Assembly (NCBI GenBank): GCA_020025195.1
Contig: JAHHSN010000012.1
Span: 1 to 38,767 of the forward strand
DNA: 38,767 bases
Reading direction: 5' to 3'
From: Angelakisella sp.
Lineage (GTDB): Bacteria > Bacillota > Clostridia > Oscillospirales > Ruminococcaceae
The notes beneath the pieces were generated by a model, which saw nothing but the letters and a program-made list of their open reading frames with translations, was not told the origin of the DNA and made no database searches. Of this stretch, positions 20,696 to 29,681 are shown piece by piece. A program made the translations under genes and the position numbers. The number at the start of each line of letters is the position of its first letter. Position 1 is the first letter of the stretch.

Positions 20696-22378
20696 TTGAT
20701 CGATGCAAAAACGCTTTCGGATGCCTTTATATCCGGAGCCAACAATATTCTCAATAACCGTCAGCGCGTAGATGCGCTCAATGTATTCCCCGTCCCGGAC
20801 GGCGATACCGGAACCAATATGAGCATGACCATGAGTTCCGCCAAAAAGGAGCTTTGGCAGGGCGCCGGCGATACCGTCGGCGAGGTGGCGCATACGGCCG
20901 CTTCCGCGCTGCTGCGCGGCGCGCGCGGCAACTCCGGCGTTATCACCTCGCTTTTGTTCCGCGGCTTTTCCAAGGGCCTTAAAAACAAGGATACCGCCAC
21001 CCCGGAGAACCTGGTAGAGGCACTGGAGATCGGCGTTGCGGCGGCCTATAAAGCGGTTATGAAGCCCACCGAGGGCACCATTCTGACCGTGGCGCGTGTC
21101 GCGGCGGAACGAAGCCGTGCCGCTCTTTCCGAGGAGATGAACGAGCAGGAGATCTGGCGCATCGTGGTGGACGCCGCAAAGGAAGCGCTTGCCGAAACCC
21201 CCGAGCAGCTCCCCGTCCTCAAAAAGGCGGGCGTAGTGGACGCGGGCGGTCAGGGACTGGTCGTGATCTTCGAGGGAATGCAGAGCGTCTTTGAGGGCTG
21301 CGGCATCATTCCCGCGGCAAACGAGGAGGAATCCGCCGGTGAGGCAGAGCCCGCCGAGGGCGCTACCGTCGTGAACGCGGCGGGCGAGGTCGAGGAAGTC
21401 GATATCAACAACCCCTACTGCACCGAGTTCATCATCCTCCGGGATGACCACAATAAGGATCCCCTGCGTCTCCGCGCCTATCTGGAATCCATTGGCGACT
21501 GCGTCGTGGTGGTGGATGACGAGGAGATCATCAAATCCCATGTTCACACCAAGCACCCCGGTCTCGCTCTGGAAAAAGCGGCGGAGTTCGGTATGCTCAC
21601 CAAGCTCAAGATCGAAAACATGATTATTCAGCATGAGGAGCAGGTGGCGGCGGCGCGTTCCCAGCAGGAAAAGAAGGCGCCCGAGGCGGTGGCCATCGAC
21701 CCCGAGGTCCCCGTCGGCTTTGTTGCCGTTGCGGCGGGCGAGGGCGTGAAGCAGCTGTTTCTGGATCTCGGCGTGCAGCAGGTGGTCAGCGGCGGCCAGA
21801 CCATGAATCCTTCCACCGATGATATTCTCGGCGCCATCCGCAAGGTTCCCTCCGCCGACGTCTTTGTCCTGCCCAACAACAAGAACATCGTCATGGCGGC
21901 GGAGCAGGCGGCAAAGCTTTCTGCCAAGGAAGGCACCCGCCGGGTCCATGTGATTCCCACCACCACCATCCCGCAGGGCCTCACCGCGATGCTCTCCTTT
22001 GACGCTTCCTCCGATGTCGAGCAGAATGCTGCCGGCATGACCGAAGCCATCGGAACGGTGGAGACCGGGTCGGTCACCTTTGCCGCCCGGGACAGTGACT
22101 ATGACGGTCATACCATCAAGGAGGGCGAGCTCTTGGCGCTGGAGAACGGCAAGGTTGCCTTTACCGGAGAGGACCTCAGCGAGGTCGTCACCCAGCTCAC
22201 CTGCCGTCTCCTCCATGAGGAATCCGCGTTTGTGACCCTCCTTTACGGCGAAGATGTCACCGAGGAGCAGGCGGCCGAGGCGGAAAAGAAGCTCCGCGCG
22301 GCGCTTCCGGAGGAGGTCGAGCTGACGGTGGCCTACGGCGGCCAGCCGGTATACTACTATATCGTCTCCGTCGAATAA
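20696..22378 (+). CDS. fakA: fatty acid kinase catalytic subunit FakA (DAK2 domain)
   Basis: A 560-residue protein. The N-terminal DhaL/DAK2 domain (1-200) carries NVFPVPDGDTGTNMSMTM with the nucleotide/metal aspartates D35 and D37, and GARGNSGVITSLLFRGF. Residues about 205-330 form the linker domain, starting with a Glu/Ala-rich stretch and NPYCTEFIILRDD; the C-terminal third (from about 340) is the FakB-interaction domain. FakA phosphorylates fatty acids bound to FakB; no fakB is in the window. The start is TTG at 20696 with AAAGGAG 8 bases ahead; the nearby ATG is out of frame. It ends in a strong terminator that also closes the convergent phage-derived cassette. Confidence 0.93.
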   Translation: MIDAKTLSDAFISGANNILNNRQRVDALNVFPVPDGDTGTNMSMTMSSAKKELWQGAGDTVGEVAHTAASALLRGARGNSGVITSLLFRGFSKGLKNKDTATPENLVEALEIGVAAAYKAVMKPTEGTILTVARVAAERSRAALSEEMNEQEIWRIVVDAAKEALAETPEQLPVLKKAGVVDAGGQGLVVIFEGMQSVFEGCGIIPAANEEESAGEAEPAEGATVVNAAGEVEEVDINNPYCTEFIILRDDHNKDPLRLRAYLESIGDCVVVVDDEEIIKSHVHTKHPGLALEKAAEFGMLTKLKIENMIIQHEEQVAAARSQQEKKAPEAVAIDPEVPVGFVAVAAGEGVKQLFLDLGVQQVVSGGQTMNPSTDDILGAIRKVPSADVFVLPNNKNIVMAAEQAAKLSAKEGTRRVHVIPTTTIPQGLTAMLSFDASSDVEQNAAGMTEAIGTVETGSVTFAARDSDYDGHTIKEGELLALENGKVAFTGEDLSEVVTQLTCRLLHEESAFVTLLYGEDVTEEQAAEAEKKLRAALPEEVELTVAYGGQPVYYYIVSVE

Positions 22379-22398
22379 TCCTCATCCAAAAGAATATA

Positions 22399-22443
22399 GA
22401 AGATCCCCCAAACCGAGCAGCTTCGGCATGGGGGATCTTTTTT
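22399..22443. terminator. bidirectional terminator between fakA and the phage-derived cassette
   Basis: AGATCCCCC (22401-22409) pairs with GGGGGATCT (22430-22438), followed by TTTTTT on the plus strand; the minus-strand reading ends in UUCU. It separates two convergent operons. Confidence 0.88.
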
Positions 22444-22469
22444 CGTGGCTTTGATGGGTCTGGGGACCA

Positions 22470-23429
22470 TCAGAGATAAACAGGGTCCGCCAGCACCACG
22501 CGGGTGCGGCAGCCGGTGTAGTTATAGATGATCTTCACCCCGAAGGCCGCCATCAGCTGTTCCCCGCAGAGGGGCGCCTGCACTCCGATCATCCGCCCGG
22601 GATGGATGTTGTAGAGCTTCGGCAGAGAAAGGGCGATGCTGTGCACCCCGCGCTCTCCCCGGATGATGCGCTGATAGGCGTCGAGGCTCGGCACCGTCGC
22701 GGAAAATTCCGGCGCGGGAATGACATACCGCCCGCGGTTCACCTTGAGGGGGTTGCCGAACGGGTTTTTGAGCAGCTGGGTGTAGCCGCCCTTCTGATCC
22801 TTGAAGATGATCTGGGAAAGGGCGGAGCTGCGCCGGGTGATGTACTCCAGCGAGCAGTAGCGCGCGGCGTCCACCGCGGGGTCGTTATTGACCAGCATGG
22901 TGGCGGCGGAGGGCAGCGCCTCCACCCGAAGCTCCATCCGGTCATTCAGGTACGGCTCCCGCCCGTACAGCAGGAAGCAGAGCTGGGAGAACGCCTCCCA
23001 GACCGAGCGCCCCTTGGGGACGGTGTAGCTGGCGGCCTTTTTGGCTTCATCCGGCACGGTGAGCACCCGAAATCCGAAGGGCCCCAGCACCTCATTAAAA
23101 TAGGTGCGCGCGGTGAGGTTCTGATAGGCGGCAGGCTTGGCCTCGTTATCGAGGAGCAGGGCGCCGGGACTCCGGGCATTGATGGTGACGGTCGCACCGC
23201 TGTCATCCACCGCCCGGATGATCTCATCGCAGTACCCCCGGAAGAGGATGTCCTGATCGTGGCTCACCTGAATGTCGGTGAGGTCGGGAATGGCTCCCTC
23301 ATGGGGAAAGGTGATCTCCAGCATCTCGGCGGGGGAATCATAGGCGCGGGTGATGGTCATGGCGGTCGGCTCCAGCAGGGTGATGCTGGCGCCGTCGGCG
23401 GCCGCGCGTCCCAGCAGCTTAATTGACAT
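22470..23429 (-). CDS. phage baseplate hub protein (XkdQ/gpD-like)
   Basis: A 319-residue protein resembling XkdQ of PBSX and the gpD late-control family. Marks are the N-terminal beta domain with ITRAYDSPAEMLEITFP, DILFRGYCDEIIRAVDDSG, a domain with DNEAKPAAYQNLTARTYFNEVL, KGRSVWEAFSQLCFLLYGREPYL, and KDQKGGYTQLLKNP. Such proteins form the hub through which tails puncture the host. It is the last gene of the cassette, overlapping the preceding frame by 11 bases. No spike, lysozyme or fibre gene follows; the operon ends here at the terminator shared with fakA. Confidence 0.78.
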   Translation of the reverse strand: MSIKLLGRAAADGASITLLEPTAMTITRAYDSPAEMLEITFPHEGAIPDLTDIQVSHDQDILFRGYCDEIIRAVDDSGATVTINARSPGALLLDNEAKPAAYQNLTARTYFNEVLGPFGFRVLTVPDEAKKAASYTVPKGRSVWEAFSQLCFLLYGREPYLNDRMELRVEALPSAATMLVNNDPAVDAARYCSLEYITRRSSALSQIIFKDQKGGYTQLLKNPFGNPLKVNRGRYVIPAPEFSATVPSLDAYQRIIRGERGVHSIALSLPKLYNIHPGRMIGVQAPLCGEQLMAAFGVKIIYNYTGCRTRVVLADPVYL

Positions 23430-23799
23430 AGCGGGTTCCCTCCTTGTCGGTGGCGCTCATCACTTCCTCAAAGCGGAAGGAGTAGCGCAGGATGCTGCCG
23501 TCCCCCTCCTCGATGAGGGAGAGGTCGGCGAGAAAGGCGACCACCTGCCCCAGCGAGGGGATGGTGAGAAGGCCGGGAGCGCCTTCGAGGAGAAGGGTCT
23601 CCAGCTGAACGAAGTGCTCCCGGGCCTTGGCGCCGTAAAAGACGCCGCTCCCGGTGATGGTGCGCCCGCGGGGCCCCAGATGCTGCAGAACGGGGCCGAA
23701 CTCCGGGCAGTGCGCCGTGGAGATCATGGTGCGGGTCAGCACCTCGATTTTCCCGGGGTTCTGGGGAAAGGTGAAGGTCTTAAAGGACATGGTTTTCAT
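23419..23799 (-). CDS. phage tail protein (gpU/DNA-circularisation-N-like)
   Basis: A 126-residue protein with KTFTFPQNPGKIEV at the start and a core LGPRGRTITGSGVFYGAKA, then FVQLETLLLEGAPGLLTIPSLGQ and YSFRFEEV. The pattern of a short beta-rich protein with a G-x-F-Y-G turn resembles gpU-like tail proteins or the N-terminal part of DNA-circularisation-type baseplate proteins. Exact role unsure. The second of two adjacent ATG codons is taken as start because GAGGTG is 5 bases from it but only 2 from the first. Confidence 0.6.
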   Translation of the reverse strand: MKTMSFKTFTFPQNPGKIEVLTRTMISTAHCPEFGPVLQHLGPRGRTITGSGVFYGAKAREHFVQLETLLLEGAPGLLTIPSLGQVVAFLADLSLIEEGDGSILRYSFRFEEVMSATDKEGTRYVN

Positions 23800-23815
23800 C
23801 ATTTCACCTCACAGT

Positions 23816-24067
23816 CTAGAGGAGCGGCTCGCCGCACTGGTCCATGCTGGGATGCAGGCGGCTCTGCCGCAGGGTGAGAGAGGAAAGCTCGCTTTCCAGA
23901 CTGGCGACCTCCCGGAGAAGAAGCTCCTCCCGTTCCTCCCGGAGGGTGATGACGGGCAGGGCGTCGGCGGGCTCCCGCTCGGCGGCGGGAAAGAGCGACT
24001 CGGCGGAGGGGTCCCGCACCGAGACCAGACGGCTCCGCTCCCCGGCCTGCTGTTCTCTCAGGGTCAT
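23816..24067 (-). CDS. small cassette protein, coiled-coil, function unknown
   Basis: An 83-residue acidic and basic protein. Its ATG overlaps the stop of the upstream gene in an ATGA, which decides the start over a longer frame. The region REEREELLLREVASLESELSSL is a heptad-like coiled coil. Between tail genes, such a position often holds a tail assembly chaperone or scaffold; that is only suggested by position. Confidence 0.6.
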   Translation of the reverse strand: MTLREQQAGERSRLVSVRDPSAESLFPAAEREPADALPVITLREEREELLLREVASLESELSSLTLRQSRLHPSMDQCGEPLL

Positions 24068-24441
24068 ACCGCCGTCACCTCCTCCCGGGAAAGGGCGGAA
24101 AAGACCGCCTTTTCCCAGAGGAGCGCGTGCTCGCTTTTTTCCTCCAGACGGCTCCACTCACAGCCGGAAAAGCGGGTGGTTTTCCCCAAAGCTGTAATTT
24201 TCACAGTAAAATTACTGAGAGTATAAAAATCAAGCGGCTCCGACTCCCATTTGAGCCGGGAAAGCTCCACCGTGAAGCGCTTCCCCAAGGGGAGCAGGGC
24301 GAGCGGGACGGCGCTGCCGTAGCTTTCGGCGGGGAGGAGCTTCTGCTCCGCCCGCACCGCGTAGCGGTCGGCGCGCGCCGCCGGCAGGCCGTTGATTTTG
24401 AGCCGGACGGAAACCGCCGGGGCGGAATAGACCACGCTCAT
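24064..24441 (-). CDS. putative phage tail-tube-like protein
   Basis: A 125-residue protein. The beta-rich segments LGKRFTVELSRLKWES and LSNFTVKITALGKTTRFSGCEWSRLEE recall the barrel of tail tube proteins; identity to a named family is uncertain. It overlaps the upstream and downstream genes by four bases each. A tail tube without a tape measure would be unusual. Confidence 0.5.
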   Translation of the reverse strand: MSVVYSAPAVSVRLKINGLPAARADRYAVRAEQKLLPAESYGSAVPLALLPLGKRFTVELSRLKWESEPLDFYTLSNFTVKITALGKTTRFSGCEWSRLEEKSEHALLWEKAVFSALSREEVTAV

Positions 24442-24866
24442 GGCGTCACCTCCCCGGAGCCGTTCTCCAGAAGACAGGCGAGGGTGCAGTCGGTCTTTTG
24501 GGTAAAGGCGCCGAGGGCACGGTTATATTCCGCGGCACCGCTTTCCAGCCGCAGGACCGGGAAGGGCAGCTCCCCCGCGAGGGAGAGCGCCGCCAGCGCC
24601 TCGGTCGTCTCCTCGCAGGAGGCCCTGTCATCCCGGTGACAGACGGTGAAGCGAAGCCCCACCTCCAGCACCAGACCGTCGGCGGGGTCGAGGAGCGCCG
24701 CCGAGCGGGAAAGGCTCTGCACCCCGATGACGAGCAGGGTGGTCTCCTGCGGGACGGGGGTGCGGACGGTGGGAAGCGAGGACAGCACCTCCACTCCGGG
24801 AAGCGCCTTCAGCAGGGCTTCGCGGAGCGTCCCCCGGAGATGATAAAGACTGGTGATCGTTTTCAT
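24438..24866 (-). CDS. phage tail-completion/terminator-like protein
   Basis: A 142-residue protein that starts with MKTITSLYHLRGTLREALLKALPGV, an alpha helix typical of tail terminator proteins, followed by a beta sheet (VRTPVPQETTLLVIGVQSLSRS). Its place between connector and tube fits the order seen in siphophages and myophages. The start overlaps the connector's stop (ATGA). Family assignment is by position and shape. Confidence 0.55.
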   Translation of the reverse strand: MKTITSLYHLRGTLREALLKALPGVEVLSSLPTVRTPVPQETTLLVIGVQSLSRSAALLDPADGLVLEVGLRFTVCHRDDRASCEETTEALAALSLAGELPFPVLRLESGAAEYNRALGAFTQKTDCTLACLLENGSGEVTP

Positions 24867-25210
24867 TCACTCACCTGCCCAAAGTGAAATTTCTCGCTCC
24901 GAAGATAGGGGGCGAGAGCGGAAAGATATTCCTCCGAAAGGGCCTTCGCCGCGGCGAGGGTCTTTTCATTGACGAGGGTCGCCTCCCCCAGCCGGGAGAG
25001 AGCGCTACCGGAAAACGCCGCGAGGGTGTAGCGGTAATAGGCCAGCGCCGCGGCGGCGGAGCTCATAAGCTCCGCCGGGCAGGCGGTTTCCCGGCAGCGG
25101 CTCATAAGCTCCCGGGCGGCGTCGAGGCAGAGGGAACGGCAGGCGGTCAGTTCCTCGCCCCCAAGGGCGGAAAACTCCGCGAACCGACCCAGAATGAGCT
25201 GCAGATCCAT
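24863..25210 (-). CDS. phage head-tail connector-like protein (gp6-like)
   Basis: A 115-residue, mostly helical protein (MDLQLILGRFAEFSALGGEELTACRSLC, then helices rich in Ala and Leu) located straight after the capsid gene, where HK97 gp6-type adaptors are found. SD AAAGGAGG lies 9 bases upstream. It would attach to the portal ring and receive the tail. Assigned from length, helical content and place. Confidence 0.6.
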   Translation of the reverse strand: MDLQLILGRFAEFSALGGEELTACRSLCLDAARELMSRCRETACPAELMSSAAAALAYYRYTLAAFSGSALSRLGEATLVNEKTLAAAKALSEEYLSALAPYLRSEKFHFGQVSE

Positions 25211-25243
25211 CAGGGATTGCCTCCTTTCTCGGGGTCAGGGGAC

Positions 25244-26248
25244 TCAGGCCTTGACGGTCATGACCTTGACCGCGTCGGGGAAGATCATCGAGAAGCCCGC
25301 GATGGAGGAGACCGCGGCCCGCTCCAGCTGGGTGTCGATGAGACGGTCGGCGTCCACGGTGACCTCATCGCCCATCACCATTTCGAGCGCGTAGCGGCGG
25401 TCGAGGGCAATGACGGTGTTGGCGGGGACGGCGGCGGAGACGATCATCTCCGCGCCGAGGGGCGTGCCGAGACGGCCGGAAACGGGGAAGTTCTCCCCAT
25501 TGGGCTTCGCGAAGTTATCGAGCGCGAGGATCTTGGCCGCCATGGCGGGAGAGACCAGCAGGGTGTTCATCTGGTAGGCACTGAACTGGCTCCAGAGGTG
25601 GATGAGGTCGGCGTAGGTGATGGCGCCGGCACCCGCGGTCTGCAGGGTGGCGGGCTTGCTGCCGGTGGAGCCGTCACCGCCCAGCAGCACCCCGACAGCG
25701 TCCTCCATCTGACCCTTTACGATGTCGGCGCCCATGCGGCGGAGGGCAATGGTAAAGAGGTCGAGGCGCTGGAACCTGAGGGCCTCATAGGAGGCGGAGA
25801 GCAGACGGCCGCGCTTCTTGAGCGCGGTGGTCGCGTCCTTGAGGGTGATGGTGGTGGTCGGCAGGGCCGCCTTCTCGGCGGTCACGGCGGCGTCGGTGCC
25901 GGCATCGGTCTTGAGTCCGCGGTAGTCGGTGGAGTTGATGAAGGTCCGGGCGGCGACAAGAGAGGCGAGCGGAGAGTTTTCCTCCATGCCCTGACGGACG
26001 GCGCGCATGATGTACTCGGGGAACAGGACGGCGCTCTCGGCGTTCTGGAAGAACTTTTCCAGACGGCTGGAGCGGGCGCCGCCCACCTGAATGTCAAAGC
26101 GCTTCAGCTGGCGCTGGAAGGCATCCAGCCCCGCCAGCTCGGTGTTCTGGTAGTCGGCGGTGGGGTCCAGTGCCTCCAGCTGCTGGGAGAAGGGCGCCTC
26201 GCCGTTCTTATACATGGCCTTGGAAATCGAGATGTTCTGATAATTCAT
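25244..26248 (-). CDS. major capsid protein (HK97-fold type)
   Basis: A 334-residue protein with features of PBSX XkdG-like and HK97-type capsids: VGGARSSRLEKFFQNAESAVLFPEYIMRAVRQG, a P domain with NPFxxxA-like spacing, VAARTFINSTDYRG, ALKKRGRLLSASYEALR, YQMNTLLVSPAMAAKILALDNF, and the C-terminal VIALDRRYALEMVMGDEVTVDADRLIDTQ segment. The ATG at 26248 follows AAGGAGG by 9 bases; a longer frame begins inside the protease gene. Its N-terminal 60 residues may be a cleaved delta domain. It should build the icosahedral shell around packaged DNA. Confidence 0.85.
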   Translation of the reverse strand: MNYQNISISKAMYKNGEAPFSQQLEALDPTADYQNTELAGLDAFQRQLKRFDIQVGGARSSRLEKFFQNAESAVLFPEYIMRAVRQGMEENSPLASLVAARTFINSTDYRGLKTDAGTDAAVTAEKAALPTTTITLKDATTALKKRGRLLSASYEALRFQRLDLFTIALRRMGADIVKGQMEDAVGVLLGGDGSTGSKPATLQTAGAGAITYADLIHLWSQFSAYQMNTLLVSPAMAAKILALDNFAKPNGENFPVSGRLGTPLGAEMIVSAAVPANTVIALDRRYALEMVMGDEVTVDADRLIDTQLERAAVSSIAGFSMIFPDAVKVMTVKA

Positions 26249-26261
26249 AAATCGTTCCTCC

Positions 26262-27230
26262 TTAAATTTTGTAATGGTCAAAGGGCTGTTCCGGGGCTTC
26301 CCGATCGGGCGCGGTCTGCACCCGGGGGGCGAAGCGGCGGTCGGCACGCTTTTCGGCAAGCTCCCGCAGCACCCGCAGCTCCTCCACGGAGAGGGGGGCG
26401 AGGGATTTTTCTAAGAGTCCGGCCGAGAGGTCCGGCTCCGTCAGAAGGGTAAAGCGCCGGACGTCATAGAGGAGCTCCTCCCGGTAGCGCTCCCCCGCCA
26501 GACTCTTTTCCTCCAGCACCCCGATATGGGCGCGAAGGGCCTCGGCGGAAGCGCGGTCGAGGTGCAGCTCCCCGGTCTCCATCTGGAGCAGGGCGCGCTC
26601 CGGGGTGAGGCGCAGCGCCTTGGCGGCGCCGTGGCTCTTGGTCACGCCGGCGGCGGGCTGGCTCGGCACCGCCACAAAGCTCCACTCATAGGCGTCGCTC
26701 GGCTCGGAGAGCCGGGTGTAGCAGAGCGCCTTCTGGTAGCGTTTTCCGGGTTGATGGGCGCAGGGCTCCTTGCGGCGGTCGGCCCCGCAGATGGAGCAGG
26801 TGGCCTTTTCCACCGCGCACCCGACGCTGACCTCCTTCTTGATGCCGGCGTCGATCTCAAGGATGAGATCGGCGTTTTTGGCGGTCCGCACCATGTAGGC
26901 GCGGGCATGGAGCGCAAGATAAGGCTCGCCCAAAAAGTTGAGCCGCCCCTCTTCCTCCTCCACCCAGGTCTTGTAGATGCGGGCGTTCTGCTTTTCGCCG
27001 CTCGGGTCGTGGTCAAAGATGCCGGTCCGGCCGACAAAGAGCTCGCCGAGCGTCCCGAGTGCCTCTTTGGTAAAGCACTCAAAGTCACGGTCGAGGTCGT
27101 TATCGCAGAGGACCAGGGAAAAGGTGTAGACCTCCTCGGCCTTTAAGGGGCGGCGGGAGAACTTCGCGATGGCGGCAAGCTCCTCCTCGGTCACGCCTTC
27201 GTTTTTTGGTTCGATGGTCGCTTCTTTCAT
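26262..27230 (-). CDS. phage prohead protease-like protein with Zn-type Cys/His motif
   Basis: A 322-residue protein in the place of the capsid maturation protease, similar in layout to XkdF. N-terminal part: VYTFSLVLCDNDLDRDFECFTKEALGTL, GIFDHDPSGEKQNARIYKTWVE, EIDAGIKKEVSVGCAVEKATCSICGADRRKEPCAH. The last run contains C-x2-C-x8-C-x-H, a zinc-ribbon-like site rarely noted in such proteases. The C-terminal half, EYSF-like RLSEPSDAYEWSFVAVPSQPAAGVTKS, continues the fold, and a Leu/Glu-rich scaffold-like tail follows. SD AAGGAGG overlaps the portal stop. Protease activity is inferred from position. Confidence 0.75.
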   Translation of the reverse strand: MKEATIEPKNEGVTEEELAAIAKFSRRPLKAEEVYTFSLVLCDNDLDRDFECFTKEALGTLGELFVGRTGIFDHDPSGEKQNARIYKTWVEEEEGRLNFLGEPYLALHARAYMVRTAKNADLILEIDAGIKKEVSVGCAVEKATCSICGADRRKEPCAHQPGKRYQKALCYTRLSEPSDAYEWSFVAVPSQPAAGVTKSHGAAKALRLTPERALLQMETGELHLDRASAEALRAHIGVLEEKSLAGERYREELLYDVRRFTLLTEPDLSAGLLEKSLAPLSVEELRVLRELAEKRADRRFAPRVQTAPDREAPEQPFDHYKI

Positions 27231-27233
27231 GGA

Positions 27234-28382
27234 TCACACCTCCTTGGGGGTTGTCCCCAGTTTCTGTTCCAGCAGGGCGGCCTCGGCGCGGCTGAGACGC
27301 GCAGAGGCGATCTCCTTTTCGTCCTGCAGGCTGATGGCTTCCCACTCGATGGTGACGGCGGGGTCGGCTCCGTGGAGACGGAGCCAGAGCGAGCAGATCT
27401 TTTTGAGCGGCGCTTCCAAAAGCCGTCGGTAGGATTCCAGCTCGCTGGTGAGCAGATCGCTCTGCTGGGTGCTCATCCGCTCGGTGCTGCTCCAGTTAAG
27501 GCCGAGCAGGAAGGGCGGAAGACCGAGCTTCGCGACGATCTGTTCCAGAAGCTGACGCACCGGGATCTCGGTGGAGATGAACTGGTTGTCGGCGCCGATT
27601 ACCTTGATGTCGACGTCGCCCACCGCCACAAAATCGCGGATGTCGCCGTAGGAGCCGGCGGCCATGGCAGCGCTCCATTCCCGGCTGATGTCCTCCGCCG
27701 CTCGGGCGGCGTCGGTGTGGTCGCCGGGGGCGGGGCGGTAGGTGACGGCATAGCGCAGGTTGCCGAGCCGCTCAAAGTTGTGCCCGACCGCCTCATAGAT
27801 GGTAAGCAGGATGCGGGAAAGCTCCGGCAGACCCGAGAGCAGCGACTGTCCCGTCAGGGAGCCGGGCTCGGGGGAAAGCGCCGTGAAAAGCAGAAGCTCC
27901 GGACAGGGTAGGGCGACGGCGTCCCGGCCGTGCCCCTTATAGATCACCGCCTCCAGGGGGGTCTGCCCCTCCCGGACCTCCAGCGTCTCCAGCGGCGGGA
28001 GATAGAGCCCGAGAAGCTCCCGGCGATCGCCGGAAAGCACCATCTCGCCGACGGCGCTGCCGTAGGTGAGGAGACTGTCCAGATACTGGGCGGCAAAGGT
28101 GAGAAGCCCGGTGCCGGAGCCTCCGACCGGAACGGCGGTCAGCCATTGCTCCAGCCGGGACTGCATGGCGGGATCCTCTGCGCGGACGGTAAAATCCACG
28201 GTGAGCCGGACGATCTTCTGAATGGCGGCGTCAATGATGGGAACGGTATGCCTGAGCGCCCGGTAGAGGGGCAGCTGTGCGGGCAAAGAATTTTCCGGCA
28301 GAAAGCGCGCGGCACGCGGCTTGGGCGCGGTCTGCACCGCCAGCGGCGCGGCTTTGAGCCTTGATGGGTTTTTGAGTCCCAA
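27234..28382 (-). CDS. phage portal protein
   Basis: A 382-residue portal protein. Recognisable pieces are LYRALRHTVPIIDAAIQKIVRLTVDF near the N-terminus, YLDSLLTYGSAVGEMVLSGD, and the C-terminal LLEQIVAKLGLPPFLLGLNWSSTERMSTQQSDLLTSELESYRRLLEAPLKKICS with the conserved clip and stem helices. The dodecameric ring sits at the vertex through which DNA is packed by the terminase. The start is TTG at 28382, directly after the terminase stop, with AAAGGAGG 9 bases ahead. Length is slightly below the usual 400-450. Confidence 0.85.
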   Translation of the reverse strand: MGLKNPSRLKAAPLAVQTAPKPRAARFLPENSLPAQLPLYRALRHTVPIIDAAIQKIVRLTVDFTVRAEDPAMQSRLEQWLTAVPVGGSGTGLLTFAAQYLDSLLTYGSAVGEMVLSGDRRELLGLYLPPLETLEVREGQTPLEAVIYKGHGRDAVALPCPELLLFTALSPEPGSLTGQSLLSGLPELSRILLTIYEAVGHNFERLGNLRYAVTYRPAPGDHTDAARAAEDISREWSAAMAAGSYGDIRDFVAVGDVDIKVIGADNQFISTEIPVRQLLEQIVAKLGLPPFLLGLNWSSTERMSTQQSDLLTSELESYRRLLEAPLKKICSLWLRLHGADPAVTIEWEAISLQDEKEIASARLSRAEAALLEQKLGTTPKEV

Positions 28383-29681
28383 TTACGGATTCCTCCTTTC
28401 GATTAGGCTTCCTCCCCCGGGGGACCGTCGTGAGACCGATCCCACCGAGAAGGAGGACTGGTTCAGGGAGAGGACGGTCGAGACAAAATAGCGGATTTCG
28501 TCCATCGCGTGGTCGTTTTCCTTGCGGGGCTTATCCTCCCGGGCGTTTTCCTCCCAGCGGTAGAGGGAAAATTCCCGGAGGGTATCCCGGCAGGCGGCGG
28601 AAAATAAAATTTTCTTCTGCCGGAGCGCCTCGCTCACCAGACGGATGCCGTCCAGCACCTCGTTGACTCCGGGGAGGACAGGGCCGATTCCGTGACGTTT
28701 CACACATTCCATAAAGCTGGCGGCTGACGGATCGATAACAATGCCCTGAAGCTTCCGGTCCCCGATGAGGGCGATGAGCGCTTCACAGTATTCCTCGTCG
28801 GTCTTCTGGAAGCCCTTTGCCCTTGAGTCGTGGTAATATTCCGCGGCACGGTACCATTTTCCATCGGTGGGGCTCATCCCCCAAAGACCGATGGAGCAGG
28901 GATTGACGGTTCCGTAGTCGCAGGAGCAGTACCAGTTGGTGAGGTCGGACGGCAGGACCGCTACCGTATGCTCTGCGGCAGAGAACATGGGGTAGACGGC
29001 GCCGCTTGGCTGGGACCAAAGTCCCAGCACAAAGCGGTCATAGAACGCGCCGGAGTAGAGACTCTCATAGCGGCGGCGCACCGCCTCGGTGAGAGAAGGA
29101 TTGTCGGCCATGGTGAAGTGGAGATAGAGCATATTCTTGAGAGACGCCTTTTGGATCCACTCCTCATAGAACCAGTGAAAGGGATGCTCGGGATTGCAGG
29201 AAAACCAGTACTTTGCCCCGGCAAGGGAGCAGCGGGCCAGCGCCTGCTCCACAAAGGAACGGGGCATCAGCGCCACCTCATCGAGGAGCACTCCGCCGAG
29301 CGTCACACCCTGAATGAGCGCAGCGCTTCCCTCATCCCGCCCGCCGAAAAGGTAGAAGCGGTTTTCCCGACCGCGGTGACCCACCATGAGGGTACGGCGG
29401 GAGGGGAGATAGCGGGTCTCAAAGCCAAGCTCATTGAGGACGGGCAGGAGCGGATGCAGGAGATTGCGCTCCAAAGAGGAGATGGTCTTGCCGCAGAGGG
29501 CAAAGCTCGTATCCTCAAAGGAGGCCATCGCCCACCCGATGAAGGAGAGCGAAAGGCAGAGCGTCTTTCCACTTCGCACCGCGCCGTCGCAGATGACCCC
29601 GCTTTTCTCCCGGTCAGAGGAGCCCGGCACCCACCAGGTGAGGACCCGGAGCTGCTTTCGGCTGAAGGGGGTAAAGGTCAT
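28383..29681 (-). CDS. phage terminase large subunit
   Basis: A 432-residue packaging motor and nuclease. Walker A is GAVRSGKT (33-40), Walker B VLLDEVALMP with D134-E135, a coupling motif FSCNPEHPFHWF follows. The RNase H-like nuclease has its three acids: D255 in YCSCDYGTVNP, D317 in GIVIDPSAAS, and the Asp of NDHAMDEIRYF near residue 410. So both catalytic centres look intact. The start ATG overlaps the small-subunit stop. The enzyme threads DNA into the prohead through the portal and cuts it. Nothing truncated is visible. Confidence 0.9.
   Translation of the reverse strand: MTFTPFSRKQLRVLTWWVPGSSDREKSGVICDGAVRSGKTLCLSLSFIGWAMASFEDTSFALCGKTISSLERNLLHPLLPVLNELGFETRYLPSRRTLMVGHRGRENRFYLFGGRDEGSAALIQGVTLGGVLLDEVALMPRSFVEQALARCSLAGAKYWFSCNPEHPFHWFYEEWIQKASLKNMLYLHFTMADNPSLTEAVRRRYESLYSGAFYDRFVLGLWSQPSGAVYPMFSAAEHTVAVLPSDLTNWYCSCDYGTVNPCSIGLWGMSPTDGKWYRAAEYYHDSRAKGFQKTDEEYCEALIALIGDRKLQGIVIDPSAASFMECVKRHGIGPVLPGVNEVLDGIRLVSEALRQKKILFSAACRDTLREFSLYRWEENAREDKPRKENDHAMDEIRYFVSTVLSLNQSSFSVGSVSRRSPGGGSLIERRNP

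Noticed and set aside
20381..22216. Minus-strand open frame of 611 codons opposite fakA
   Set aside because: Shadow of yloU-fakA; no ribosome binding site and a composition typical of antisense GC-rich frames.
24884..26452. Plus-strand open frame of 522 codons across the capsid region
   Set aside because: Shadow of intact capsid, connector and protease genes on the other strand.
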